Origin: UBA1794 sp050946375
GTDB taxonomy: Bacteria > Bacteroidota > Bacteroidia > Bacteroidales > Bacteroidaceae
Direction of reading: 5' to 3'
Assembly: GCA_050946375.1 (NCBI GenBank)
Contig: JBMNUT010000014.1
Coordinates: 1-64,000, forward strand
Length of the DNA: 64,000 nucleotides
The notes under the pieces were generated by a model. It was not told the origin of the DNA. It was given only the letters and a program-made list of their open reading frames with translations, and did not search any database. Both the position numbers and the translations under genes were made by a program. The first letter of the stretch is position 1. The number at the start of each line of letters is the position of its first letter. Of the stretch, positions 8,882 to 17,897 are shown piece after piece.

Positions 8882-9061
8882 CGAAACCTCAAACTTTTCA
8901 TTTTCCCGCCGCCTTCCCCGCCCCGTGTGCAACAATCCGTACACAAACCACCCCGCCGCCCTTTTCCCCTCCCGCTTCCCAACCGGCGCATTTCCAAAGC
9001 ATCCCATGCCCGAACCCGAAGCGGAAAAATCAAATCATGCGGCTCTTTTCTTCAGGATAAG

Positions 9062-9093
9062 TTTGACAACCCGCGACTCTTTCATTACATTTG
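9062..9093 (+). promoter_or_regulatory. Promoter of the AspT-type transporter gene
   Basis: TTTG (9062-9065), 20 bp, then TACATTTG (9086-9093). The expected start of transcription is near 9100, about 23 nt before the ATG. Confidence 0.85.
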
Positions 9094-9122
9094 CCGTCGA
9101 TTTTAAAAGTAAAACATAAAAA

Positions 9123-10799
9123 ATGGACTGGTTACAAACTCTATTGAGCGATTCGAACAGTGTGGCCCACGTCGTCTTCCTCTACTCGTTCGTCATCGCC
9201 TCGGGCGTATTGCTGGGCAAGATCAAAGTCTTCGGCGTATCCCTCGGCGTGACCTTCGTGCTCTTCATGGGAATCTTCGTAGGCCATTTCGGATTGACGG
9301 CCAGCAGCAATATCTTAGACTTCATCCGCGACTTCGGATTGATACTCTTTGTCTACTGCATCGGCCTGCAAGTTGGCCCCTCTTTCTTCTCATCCTTTAA
9401 GAAAGACGGCATTTCGATGAACATCGTCGCCACCATCCTTGTCGTACTCAACGTCGTAGTCGCCCTCATCCTCTGCTACACCGCAGGCGGAGGCGACGTG
9501 CGCATGTTCGTCGGCATGCTCTTCGGTGCGACGACCAACACCCCCGGTCTCGGTGCAGCCACCGAAGCCCTCCACATGGTCGGGAAGTCCGACACCGGAA
9601 ATCCCATCTCGCTGGCCTACGCCTGCGCCTACCCCCTCGGCGTAGTAGGCATCATCCTCTCCACCATCGCCCTGCGCTACATCTGCCGCGTAGACCTTAA
9701 GAAAGAAGAAGAAGACCTCGACAGCGATGCCGATATACAGCACGCCAAGCCCTTCATCTTCCACCTCGAGGTACACAACGAGTCACTCGTCGGCAAAACC
9801 CTCGGCCAGGTGCGCGCCTTCCTCAACCGCCCCTTCGTGTGCTCCCGCATCCGCAAGAAAGACGGCGAAGTCAGCATCCCCGACAACAGCACCGTCCTCG
9901 AACTGGGCGACCAGCTCTTCGTCACCTCCTCCGAGGAAGACGTCGACGCCATCACCGCCTTCATCGGCGTCCGCGTCGAAGTCGACTGGGAACACCAGAA
10001 GCAGGAACAACCCATGATCTCCCGCCGCATCATCGTCACCAAGTCCGAAATCAACGGCAAGCGCGTGGCCGACATGCACTTCCGCAGCCTCTTCGGCGTC
10101 TCCGTCACCCGCGTCAACCGTTCCGGCATCGACCTCTTCGCGCGGCCCAACCTCGTCCTTCAGGTCGGCGACCGCGTCACCGTCGTAGGCTATGCCGACG
10201 CCGTCAACCGCGTGGCCAGCGCCCTGGGCAACTCCATGGTGCGCCTCAACCACCCCAACATCGTCACCATCTTCGTCGGCATACTCCTCGGCGTGCTCCT
10301 CGGCAGCGTGCCCTTCCCCTCCGGAATGGCCACACCCCTCAAGCTCGGTATCGCCGGCGGACCCCTCATCGTAGCTATTCTCATCGGAGCCTTCGGCTAC
10401 AAGCTCAAGCTCGTCACCTACACCACCGCCAGTGCCAATCTCATGGTGCGCGAAATAGGCATCACCCTCTTCCTGGCCAGCGTCGGAATCAAGGCAGGCC
10501 CCGAGTTCTTCCATACCGTAGTCCATGGCAACGGCCTCACCTACGTATGGTGCGGATTCCTCGTCACCGTCATTCCCATCCTCGTGGCCGGAATCATCGC
10601 CCGCTACGTATTCAAGATCAACTACTTCACCCTCATGGGACTCATAGCCGGCGCCAACACCGACCCCCCCGCACTGGCCTTCTCCAACCAGTCCGCAGGC
10701 AACGGCGGCCCCTCCGTGGGCTACTCCACCGTCTATCCCCTCTCCATGTTCCTGCGCATCCTTTCCGGACAGATGATTGTGCTGCTCCTGTTGGGCTGA
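9123..10799 (+). CDS. AspT/YidE/YbjL-family transporter with two TrkA-C domains
   Basis: 558 residues. Inner-membrane carrier of the aspartate:alanine exchanger (AAE) family. Two homologous membrane halves (about residues 10-185 and 380-558) flank two TrkA-C/RCK_C cytosolic domains (about 200-285 and 290-365). The conserved repeat appears as GATTNTPGLGAATEAL in the first half and GANTDPPALAFSNQSAGNG in the second. Exchange of dicarboxylate or amino acid is known for some members; the substrate here is not readable from sequence. Single-gene unit with its own promoter and terminator. Confidence 0.92.
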   Translation: MDWLQTLLSDSNSVAHVVFLYSFVIASGVLLGKIKVFGVSLGVTFVLFMGIFVGHFGLTASSNILDFIRDFGLILFVYCIGLQVGPSFFSSFKKDGISMNIVATILVVLNVVVALILCYTAGGGDVRMFVGMLFGATTNTPGLGAATEALHMVGKSDTGNPISLAYACAYPLGVVGIILSTIALRYICRVDLKKEEEDLDSDADIQHAKPFIFHLEVHNESLVGKTLGQVRAFLNRPFVCSRIRKKDGEVSIPDNSTVLELGDQLFVTSSEEDVDAITAFIGVRVEVDWEHQKQEQPMISRRIIVTKSEINGKRVADMHFRSLFGVSVTRVNRSGIDLFARPNLVLQVGDRVTVVGYADAVNRVASALGNSMVRLNHPNIVTIFVGILLGVLLGSVPFPSGMATPLKLGIAGGPLIVAILIGAFGYKLKLVTYTTASANLMVREIGITLFLASVGIKAGPEFFHTVVHGNGLTYVWCGFLVTVIPILVAGIIARYVFKINYFTLMGLIAGANTDPPALAFSNQSAGNGGPSVGYSTVYPLSMFLRILSGQMIVLLLLG

Positions 10800-10852
10800 A
10801 AACGCCTCCACAAGCGCGCATGCCCACATAAGGACAAACCCGTTTCTTCAGC

Positions 10853-10890
10853 GACTCCCGGTAGCCATTCGGCAGCCGGGAGTCTTTTTT
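10853..10890 (+). terminator. Terminator of the AspT-type transporter gene
   Basis: The stem GACTCCCGG/CCGGGAGTC (10853-10861 with 10876-10884) is followed by six T. Confidence 0.9.
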
Positions 10891-11516
10891 GGGTGGGGCG
10901 TGCCGCCGCTCTCCTCCTGCTGCGCCGTCGTTCTTCCCCCGCCGCGGCATCGTTCCCCTCCCGCCTCGCCGATTCCCTTCCCTTGCCGCGCCCGGTCGTT
11001 TCCCTTGCATCCCTTTCCCGTTTCCCTTGCGTCTTTTAGCGAAAAGGCGCAAGGCTTTTTCCGCTCCCCCGCCGTCCGTTGTCCACTCCCCTTGTCAATC
11101 CGCAGGTTCAAAAGGCAGGCCCTCTGTTCAAAAGTGCCGGTCTGCTGTTTTTTTTTGTTAAAACAAACAGAAAAGAGGTCCTCACGCTTTTTGTATTTAA
11201 CGGAAAAACAGTATTATTGCACCGCTTATGTATAATCGAAATAGTCTTTATTATAAACTAAAACCTAAAGCCTATGAAAAATGCACAACACTCTTCCCTT
11301 TGGGAGCGGCAGCCGGTCCGGCGGGCAGTGCAAGGCAGCGAAAGACTGTTTCGCATTGTGCCCCGTTTAAGCCGCACGCCCCGTTTCCTTTCGCGGGCAG
11401 AAGCGCTTTGAGAGGCCGATTGCATGAATTTTCCCTTTTTTCCCTAAAATAGTTTCCCTAAACCTGAATATATCTTTTTTAAACCAACTATCAATTAACA
11501 TCAAACTTCAACATCT
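10891..11516 (+). other. Long gene-poor spacer with pyrimidine-rich plus strand
   Basis: About 10,900-11,080 is dominated by C and T on the plus strand (runs such as tcccctcccgcctcgcc and ttcccttcccttgcc) and ends in an iteron copy. A possible promoter-like TATTATTG lies near 11,210, 13 bases after TTTTTG. An ATG at 11274 opens a 45-codon frame ending at 11411 with no recognisable product. The last 100 bp before the next gene are AT-rich leader-like sequence. Confidence 0.5.
11001..11064 (+). repeat. Iteron locus 1 (intergenic)
   Basis: Contains cttttagcgaaaaggcgc and aaggctttttccgc. Here ttgcg...cgcaa and the CTTTT/AAAAG arms form the palindromic pattern of the iteron family. Confidence 0.6.
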
Positions 11517-14387
11517 ATGATGAAACGAATTACCTCTTTGATGGCTGCTGCAGTGGTAGCCGTCGGTCTGTCTCCGGCATGGGGACAAGATGAAGCACCG
11601 GGCGAGGATTATACCTCGTATCTGGTGAACCCGAGTTTTACCGAGGGAGCGAGCACGGAAGTAGGCGATACGGCAAGTACGACCAATGGCCGTGGTATTA
11701 TCGTAGCTCCGGAAGGCTGGAAAATGAGCTATTATACGGTCGCTTGGGATCGTGAGTTCTTAAGTTGGACAGACTATGAAGCTGTTGCTTCTTCCTGTGA
11801 TCCTTTTCAGACTCCTGTATTGACTCCACAGGATAATGACGATGGCTTCTTCTTCCATGCTATGACTGGCGGTGAGGCGCCTCCCACCTATACTATGACA
11901 CAGACGGTTTCGAATCTGCCTGCTGGCCGTTACGTGTTGACTTATCAGGCTGCTTTCTTGAAGCGCGTGGAAATGGATGCAGCACCCATGATTCGTGTAC
12001 AGACAGAATCGCAGACTTTTGAGTCTCCTATTCAGGTATATGAAGTAGATGCTATTCCTGAATGGACAGCAGGAAGCGTATCTTTTGCTGTAGTCGACGC
12101 AAATACCGATGTTTCTTTCGGGCTGTATTATGCAATGCAATCTTCTTTGGAACAGCAACTTTACTTGGATAATTTCCATCTATATCGCACGGGTGATGTA
12201 ACAGAGATGGATTTGGTAGAAGAAGTCCTTGCTTCGTGTCAAGAAGATCAGTTAACTCTGAGTAATTTGTATAATGTCTTCCCGTTTGAAAATTGGCCGG
12301 AAGGATACGAAGATGCAGTTTTGGATCTGGCAGAAGCTACGTCCAGTGATATTACCACATTGGCGGCTGCTTACGAGTTCCAGGCTGAAATTCAAACGTG
12401 GGTAGCGCGTGTAGATTCTATGCTGAACTATCGGAGTGAATTGACGACTTTGAATGATTCGATTTCCGATTTGGTTGCAGCAGGCGAACATGCAGTCGGT
12501 TTGCCGGCTTTGCAGGAAGTTCAGACTGCGTTGCAGGCTGCATTGTCAGGAACGCCTACTGCTTACGAGTTGGCTGCTACGGTTGATAAGACTTTGTTAG
12601 GCATTCGTAACTATCTCATCAGCGACGCTTTGCTCGGTGGCTCGTATGAGAGCCCGATGGATATTACGTCTATCCTTGTAAATCCGGAAGTAAATGCTTC
12701 TACCGGTATTCAAGATCCTTATGTAGCCGAAGGCTGGTACATTGAAGCTACCGGCACCGGTCAGCAATACATCTATCAAGATCAGACTCTTTATGAAGGT
12801 GAATCCACCGGCACCTACTTTAATACGTGGGATCCTGCACAAGGTGGTGCGAAATATACGGCTACCCAAACGATTGAAGACTTGCCCGCAGGTTTGTACC
12901 GCGTAGAGGCTTTGATGGCTTCCGACGGCACGGGTACGTATCTCTTTGGCCGTGTAGGCGAAAGCAATTATACCTATACGGAAGGACCTTCTGCAGGTAC
13001 TGTATTCAGCCCGGTTACCGTAGATGTTTTACTCCCCGAAGATGGTGATTTGACGATTGGCGTTACCTCCAATGGCGATGCCCTGTGGGGTGGAGCTGCC
13101 TTTGCGGGCTGGTATTACGCTGCCGACAATTTCAAATTGTCATACATGGGTGCAGATGCAGACGAACTTTATACTGTCTTGACTGAGCGGATTGCTGAGT
13201 TTGAGTCTTATGTTGCAGCAGATACGATAGCACCTTATATATTAAAGGGTGATAAGTCTACTATCGATGCTTCCTTTGCCGAAGTAAAAGAGACTCCGCA
13301 AGAGCTGGCAGCCATCAGCGCTTCTTTGACGCAAATTGCCAATTTGTTCAATGAGGTAGATGCTACTGTTGGAGCTTACTTTGAGGTTACGGATAAAGTG
13401 GCCGAGGTTGAGGCATTTATGGATACGGAAGGTGAAAAACTTTCGGCTGAAACGTCAACTGCTATTACCGAGCAGATCGAAATCACCAATGTGTGGTTGC
13501 AGGATGACTACTCGCTTTCTGCTGAAGCTCCCGTTATGATTGCTAATTTGGACAGCCTTGTGGCTCTTGCCGACGATGATTTGCTCGTTTGGGAGAAAGA
13601 GAACCTGCAAGTAGGCGATGCTACTCATATCCTGGTTAACCCGGATTGCGTAGACGGTACTACCGGTTACCACATGGAGAGCTACAACAATGCCTATATT
13701 GTGGCAGCTGCTGACTTCTTCCCCGACAGTCATGCGCATCTTTGCTTCTGGAGTGATCGTCTCCCCGCCGATAGTATAGGCTTCGACATGTACCAGATTG
13801 TCGGAAACATCCCGAGCGGTTACTACCGCATGACGGCTATGGCTCTCGCGGGTGCTTCCGGAGTTGGAAGTCAGGATACCGCTTTCTCGAACGGCAACGT
13901 AGTGTTCTACGCAGTGGGCGATAAGGACCACGAAGTTCAGGTGCCTATCCACCATGCAGCATACGAGAACGGCGACACGCTGACGTACTCCAATACGACC
14001 GGACAGTATGACTCACTGCTCCTCTACAGCAACGAACCGTATCAATACGTGCTCGACAGCATCCTCGTCAACCACGGCGAATTCAAGTTCGGTATGAAGA
14101 CCATCGGCCCGATGAACGTGACTACCGCCCGTATCTACGGCTTCACGCTCGAATATCTGGCGCCCGTTGAATACGAACCCTATCCCGATGCCATCGAGGA
14201 AGTAGGCGCTGACGCTACGACGCTGAAGGCTTATGCGAAGAACGGATACATCGTGGTAGAGACCGACGAACCGTATGAGATTTACTCCGTAAGCGGAGGC
14301 GCGGCCATGAACCCCGATACCCAGTTCGTGCCCGGCGTATATATCGTCAAAGCCGGTTCGCAGACCGTGAAAGTCCTGGTCGACTGA
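11517..14387 (+). CDS. Large secreted protein with three repeated LVNP modules
   Basis: 956 residues with signal peptide 1-23 (ends PAWGQ). Three modules each begin with a (L/I)LVNP- or YLVNP-like strand, at about residues 34, 386 and 705. They look like beta-sandwich, carbohydrate-binding-like domains joined by helical linkers of about 100-130 residues (for example 228-370 and 560-700). The C-terminus (KAYAKNGYIVVETDEP... ending SQTVKVLVD) has the form of a type-A sorting or anchoring tail common in Bacteroidota. Function unknown; an extracellular glycan-binding role is a guess. Codon use is odd: most of the gene up to about 13,640 is AT-richer (ttg, gat, gaa) than its neighbours, and the last quarter is GC3-rich. 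A double ATG at 11517/11520 leaves the exact start open. Confidence 0.8.
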   Translation: MMKRITSLMAAAVVAVGLSPAWGQDEAPGEDYTSYLVNPSFTEGASTEVGDTASTTNGRGIIVAPEGWKMSYYTVAWDREFLSWTDYEAVASSCDPFQTPVLTPQDNDDGFFFHAMTGGEAPPTYTMTQTVSNLPAGRYVLTYQAAFLKRVEMDAAPMIRVQTESQTFESPIQVYEVDAIPEWTAGSVSFAVVDANTDVSFGLYYAMQSSLEQQLYLDNFHLYRTGDVTEMDLVEEVLASCQEDQLTLSNLYNVFPFENWPEGYEDAVLDLAEATSSDITTLAAAYEFQAEIQTWVARVDSMLNYRSELTTLNDSISDLVAAGEHAVGLPALQEVQTALQAALSGTPTAYELAATVDKTLLGIRNYLISDALLGGSYESPMDITSILVNPEVNASTGIQDPYVAEGWYIEATGTGQQYIYQDQTLYEGESTGTYFNTWDPAQGGAKYTATQTIEDLPAGLYRVEALMASDGTGTYLFGRVGESNYTYTEGPSAGTVFSPVTVDVLLPEDGDLTIGVTSNGDALWGGAAFAGWYYAADNFKLSYMGADADELYTVLTERIAEFESYVAADTIAPYILKGDKSTIDASFAEVKETPQELAAISASLTQIANLFNEVDATVGAYFEVTDKVAEVEAFMDTEGEKLSAETSTAITEQIEITNVWLQDDYSLSAEAPVMIANLDSLVALADDDLLVWEKENLQVGDATHILVNPDCVDGTTGYHMESYNNAYIVAAADFFPDSHAHLCFWSDRLPADSIGFDMYQIVGNIPSGYYRMTAMALAGASGVGSQDTAFSNGNVVFYAVGDKDHEVQVPIHHAAYENGDTLTYSNTTGQYDSLLLYSNEPYQYVLDSILVNHGEFKFGMKTIGPMNVTTARIYGFTLEYLAPVEYEPYPDAIEEVGADATTLKAYAKNGYIVVETDEPYEIYSVSGGAAMNPDTQFVPGVYIVKAGSQTVKVLVD

Positions 14388-14403
14388 CCTTTTTTCCCTG
14401 AAA

Positions 14404-14438
14404 GGCTGTGTCCCCCCGCGGGGCACAGTCTTTTTTTT
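14404..14438 (+). terminator. Terminator of the 956-residue protein gene
   Basis: The stem ctgtgtcccc/ggggcacag with a short loop is followed by eight T. Confidence 0.88.
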
Positions 14439-14469
14439 GTACTCACCTAAATAATTCAATGACTTACGA

Positions 14470-15828
14470 ATGACTGAAAAAATCCATCAAACGCTGCGTG
14501 ATTCGAAAGCCGCCCGCTGGACGGCGCTGGCAGTAGTTGCCTTTACGATGCTGTGCGGTTATTTCCTGACCGACGTCATGGCTCCGCTCAAACCGATGCT
14601 GGAGGAGGAACTTCTCTGGACGAGTACGGACTATGGTATCTTTACGAGTGCCTACGGGTGGTTCAACGTTTTCCTGTTGATGCTCATCTTCGGCGGTATT
14701 ATTCTGGACAAGATGGGTGTCCGCTTTACGGGAGTGGGCGCCTGCTTCTTCATGTTGATCGGTTGTGCCATCAAGTATGGCGCGGTTTCGGGGCTCATTC
14801 CGCTCGAAGGGGTGGAGATTGCCGGCATGAAGGGCCAGGTGGCTGTGGCCGCCCTGGGCTATGCGCTCTTCGGTGTGGGCGTGGAAGTGGCCGGAATCAC
14901 GGTCAACAAGGTTATCGTCAAGTGGTTCAAGGGCTACGAAATGGCGCTGGCCATGGGTTTGGAGATGGCCACGGCGCGCCTGGGCACGATGCTCGCCATG
15001 TCGGTCAGTGCGCCCTTTGCCAAGTACTGCGGCGATGTTTCGGCGCCCATCCTGCTCTGCCTCATCATGCTGTGCATCGGCCTGATTGCCTTCATCGTCT
15101 ATACTTTCATGGACCGCAAGCTGGAGGCTTCCATCGGCAAGGAGGAGAAATCGGCCGACGACCAGTTCCGCCTGAGCGACATCGTGCTCATCGTGCGCAA
15201 CCGGGGCTTCTGGCTGATTGCCCTGCTGTGCGTGCTCTTCTATTCGGCCGTGTTCCCCTTCCTGAAGTATGCCACTGACCTGATGGTCAACAAGTACTCG
15301 CTCGACCCGGAACTGGCGGGCCTCATCCCGAGCCTGCTGCCGCTGGGCACGCTGTTCCTCACCCCGTTCTTCGGCAACCTCTACGACCGCCGGGGCAAGG
15401 GGGCTACCATCATGCTCATCGGGGCGGTGATGCTCATCGTGGTGCACACGCTTTTCGCGCTGCCGTTGCTCAACTATTGGTGGTTTGCTACGGTCATTAT
15501 GATTATTCTGGGCATTGCCTTTTCGCTCGTGCCTTCGGCCATGTGGCCTTCGGTGCCCAAGATTATTCCCGAGAAGCAGCTGGGTACGGCCTATTCGCTC
15601 ATCTTCTGGGTGCAGAACTGGGGCCTGATGGGTGTGCCGGCCCTCATCGGCTGGGTGCTCGACCGCTACTGCAAGCTGGGCGGCGAGGGGCAGCCGGCGT
15701 ATGACTATACGCTGCCGATGGTCATCTTTGCCTGCTTCGGCGTGCTGGCGCTCATCGTGGCGCTGATGCTGAAGGCGGAAGACCGCAAGAAGGGCTACGG
15801 CCTGGAGGAGGCGAACATCAAGAAGTAG
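14470..15828 (+). CDS. MFS transporter, MFSD1-like
   Basis: 452 residues with about 12 transmembrane segments split by a cytosolic loop near residues 215-235 (SIGKEEKSADDQF). A conserved MFS loop-2/3-type motif is visible as GGIILDKMGVRFTG (about 78-91), and its second-half counterpart as NLYDRRGKG (about 304-312). Overall it resembles the bacterial MFSD1-like group, some of which move dipeptides or sugars; the substrate is not assigned. Single gene between two terminators. Confidence 0.85.
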   Translation: MTEKIHQTLRDSKAARWTALAVVAFTMLCGYFLTDVMAPLKPMLEEELLWTSTDYGIFTSAYGWFNVFLLMLIFGGIILDKMGVRFTGVGACFFMLIGCAIKYGAVSGLIPLEGVEIAGMKGQVAVAALGYALFGVGVEVAGITVNKVIVKWFKGYEMALAMGLEMATARLGTMLAMSVSAPFAKYCGDVSAPILLCLIMLCIGLIAFIVYTFMDRKLEASIGKEEKSADDQFRLSDIVLIVRNRGFWLIALLCVLFYSAVFPFLKYATDLMVNKYSLDPELAGLIPSLLPLGTLFLTPFFGNLYDRRGKGATIMLIGAVMLIVVHTLFALPLLNYWWFATVIMIILGIAFSLVPSAMWPSVPKIIPEKQLGTAYSLIFWVQNWGLMGVPALIGWVLDRYCKLGGEGQPAYDYTLPMVIFACFGVLALIVALMLKAEDRKKGYGLEEANIKK

Positions 15829-15853
15829 CCTGTTCCTGCAGCCTTGCATGCGG

Positions 15854-15899
15854 AGAGCCGCCCGGGGAGATGAGTTTCCCTCGGGCGGCTCTCTTGTTT
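15854..15899 (+). terminator. Terminator of the MFS gene
   Basis: The 11-bp stem AGAGCCGCCCG/CGGGCGGCTCT (15854-15864 with 15882-15892) is followed by cttgttt. Confidence 0.8.
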
Positions 15900-15939
15900 G
15901 GGTGCGGCCGGATTGGAGGTGTGTGGCAACGTGCGGGGC

Positions 15940-16986
15940 TCAGAGGTGCGGGCGGGGCAGGGGGATGGCGCGCGAGAGGGTGGCGCGCAGGGCGGTGAGC
16001 AGGCGGCCGATGCGCTGCGCGAGGGAGGCGGGGCGGGTGGCCTGTGCCTCGGCGCGGCGGAGGGTTTCTGCATAGCGGCGTTGCGCTTCGGCGGGAGCGG
16101 GGTAGGGCAGCGACGTAATTGCCTTGCGTATTTCGGCCGTTTCCCTTGCCCCTTTTTCCGAAAAGCCTTGCCCCTTTTGGGCCAGACGCTCGAGGCGCGC
16201 CAGTCCGTTGAGGTAGACTTCGAGCAGGCGGTCGCATACGGCGTAGTTCTGCCGTGCGGCGAAGTGGGCTATGAGCAGCCGGCGTATGCCGCAGGCTATG
16301 CGGGTGCTTTTCTCGATGCCTGCCGTGCTCCAGATGGCTCCGCTGTGTTGGCGGTAGACGGCCATGGGGCGGGGCATGAAGCGGGCTTTGCCGTACTGGG
16401 CGTTGAGCAGGTGCATGGCGTAGTCGTAGGTAGGCACCTGGGCAAACCACTCGGGCAGGGGGCCGAAGAGGCCGCGCCTCCAGACGGCGGATACGTTGGT
16501 GACGGAGCAGTGTGCGGCCAGATCGAGGAGGGTGAGGTCGCGGCGTGCGAATTTGCCGCCGTTGCTGAGGCTTTTCACGCCGGTGTCGGAGTAGTAGTTG
16601 ATGACGCGGTGGAAGCAGAGTACGTAGTCGGGATGGGCGTCGAGCCAGCGCACCTGGCGGCGGAGCTTGTGGCGGGAGCACCACCAGTCGTCGCCTTCGC
16701 AGATGGCTACGTACTGTCCGCGCAGGGTGGCGTAGCTTTTCATGAAGTTGAGCGCCAGTCCCTGGTTGGTGTCGTTGCGCAGATAGCGTATGCGGTCGGG
16801 GTATCGTGCAGCCCAGGCGCGGCAGCGGGCTTCGGTGCCGTCGGTGCTGTGGTCGTCGGCTATGACGAGTTCGTAGGGGAAGGGGCACTTCTGGCGGAGT
16901 ACGCCGCAGATGGCGTCGTCGATGTAGGGCTCGTGGTTGTAGGTGAGCATGAGTACGCTCACTTTGGGGGCTTGGTTTGGGTTCAT
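15940..16986 (-). CDS. Glycosyltransferase family 2
   Basis: 348 residues, GT-A fold. N-terminal VSVLMLTYNHEPYID (about 9-23), the substrate loop VIADDHSTDGTE (about 40-51), and the DxD-like EGDDWW (about 94-99). It probably adds a sugar to a lipid-linked glycan at the inner membrane. The start ATG overlaps the stop of the preceding GT2 gene (ATGA at 16983-16986), so translation is coupled. A frame continues upstream without stop, but that part is antisense-like and overlaps the real neighbour; I therefore start here. Residues about 268-282 (GQGFSEKGARE) are encoded by an iteron copy and look inserted. Confidence 0.9.
   Translation of the reverse strand: MNPNQAPKVSVLMLTYNHEPYIDDAICGVLRQKCPFPYELVIADDHSTDGTEARCRAWAARYPDRIRYLRNDTNQGLALNFMKSYATLRGQYVAICEGDDWWCSRHKLRRQVRWLDAHPDYVLCFHRVINYYSDTGVKSLSNGGKFARRDLTLLDLAAHCSVTNVSAVWRRGLFGPLPEWFAQVPTYDYAMHLLNAQYGKARFMPRPMAVYRQHSGAIWSTAGIEKSTRIACGIRRLLIAHFAARQNYAVCDRLLEVYLNGLARLERLAQKGQGFSEKGARETAEIRKAITSLPYPAPAEAQRRYAETLRRAEAQATRPASLAQRIGRLLTALRATLSRAIPLPRPHL
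16140..16183 (-). repeat. Iteron locus 2 (inside GT2 gene)
   Basis: cccttgcccctttttccg/aaaagccttgcccc pattern. On the coding strand the frame reads GGC TTT TCG GAA AAA GGG, i.e. G-F-S-E-K-G. Confidence 0.65.
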
Positions 16987-17897
16987 CGGGGGTGGTTCAT
17001 TGCTTGTTGGTAGAGGTCGGGCGCGGTCTTGCCCCGCAGTCCCTGCCAGAGGCCGAGGGCGAGGGCGCGCAGCTTGGCGCCCTTCCGTCGCTCTACGCAG
17101 AGGATGCGCACGGCGCGGCGCAGGATGAAGAGCTTGGCGATGTAGCGGACGTCGTACTCGGGGTAGAGGCGCTTGAGGCAAAGGAAGTTGCGGGCTATGT
17201 AGTAGGTGCGCGTGGGGGCGTAGTCGTAGCCGGTGAGCGTCCAGAAGAGGAAGCGCTTGCGGTAGGGGCTGCCGAGGCGGTGGTAGAGGCGGCCGGCCTC
17301 GATGAGGCCTATCCGGCCGCCGTGGCGGTGGATGCGGAGGCAGTATTCGGTATCGATGGCGTCCATTACGAAATCGGCGCGGAACAGTCCGAGGCTGCGC
17401 AGGGTGGTGGCGGGAATGAGGCTGCCGGAAACGATGGTGTCGGGCACTTCGTGCGGGCGGTCGCTGCCCGGCGCGTCGCCGGGGGCGGCGGGGCTTTCGG
17501 CGGCTTGGGCCGGCGGGGCGGCGTGGATGCGGCGGGGGGTGAAGAGGAGGAAGCCGCTGTCGGGCGTGCAGCGGGCTGCGGCCTCGGCGTAGGGGGCGAA
17601 GGTGCCGGGTGCGAAGCGGCTGTCCTGGTCCATGGTGAGCAGGTGGGTGTAGCCGTTGTCGAGCATGAAGCGGGCTGCGGCGTTGAGGGCCGGGCCGATT
17701 CCGGTGTTGGGTCCGCGGCGCAGGCGGACTATCTTTTCCCCGTCGGCGATGCCGGGCAGGGGCGCGGCGGCCGCGCCGGGGGGCGTGTTGTCCCAGAGGA
17801 ACAGGCCGTCGACGGCGTCGGCGTAGGAGCGTATGTTGGCTTCGGTTTCGGGCGTGGGGTAGTAGAGGGTGACGACGGCGAGTATGCGGGTTTTCAT
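16983..17897 (-). CDS. Glycosyltransferase family 2, rhamnosyltransferase-like
   Basis: 304 residues. Begins MKTRILAVVTLYYPTPE, with the nucleotide-sugar segment at about residue 34 (LFLWDNTPPG), RGPNTGIGPALNAAARF (about 60-76) and the metal-binding MDQDSRF (about 88-94). This is the layout of WbbL/RfbF-type rhamnosyltransferases. It acts with the neighbouring GT2 and flippase on a surface glycan (inference). Stop and start codons overlap both neighbours, which indicates one translationally coupled mRNA. Strongly GC3-rich. Confidence 0.88.
   Translation of the reverse strand: MKTRILAVVTLYYPTPETEANIRSYADAVDGLFLWDNTPPGAAAAPLPGIADGEKIVRLRRGPNTGIGPALNAAARFMLDNGYTHLLTMDQDSRFAPGTFAPYAEAAARCTPDSGFLLFTPRRIHAAPPAQAAESPAAPGDAPGSDRPHEVPDTIVSGSLIPATTLRSLGLFRADFVMDAIDTEYCLRIHRHGGRIGLIEAGRLYHRLGSPYRKRFLFWTLTGYDYAPTRTYYIARNFLCLKRLYPEYDVRYIAKLFILRRAVRILCVERRKGAKLRALALGLWQGLRGKTAPDLYQQAMNHPR

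Larger units (their letters stand above)
8761..8901 (-). repeat. 87-bp-period imperfect direct repeat carrying promoters
   Basis: About 50 bp at 8762-8812 is repeated imperfectly at 8849-8901. Shared words include gcaaatata, gaaaggcgag and cttttca/gttttca. Each copy holds one complete -33/-7 promoter. Confidence 0.7.

Noticed and set aside
9783..10829. Long minus-strand frame opposite the AspT transporter
   Set aside because: Gly/Glu/Asp/Val-rich antisense artefact of a GC3-rich gene; no motifs or start context.
11274..11411. 45-codon frame (MKNAQHSSLWERQPVR...)
   Set aside because: No homologous pattern, no clear promoter and unusual Arg/Pro content; mentioned only as part of the spacer.
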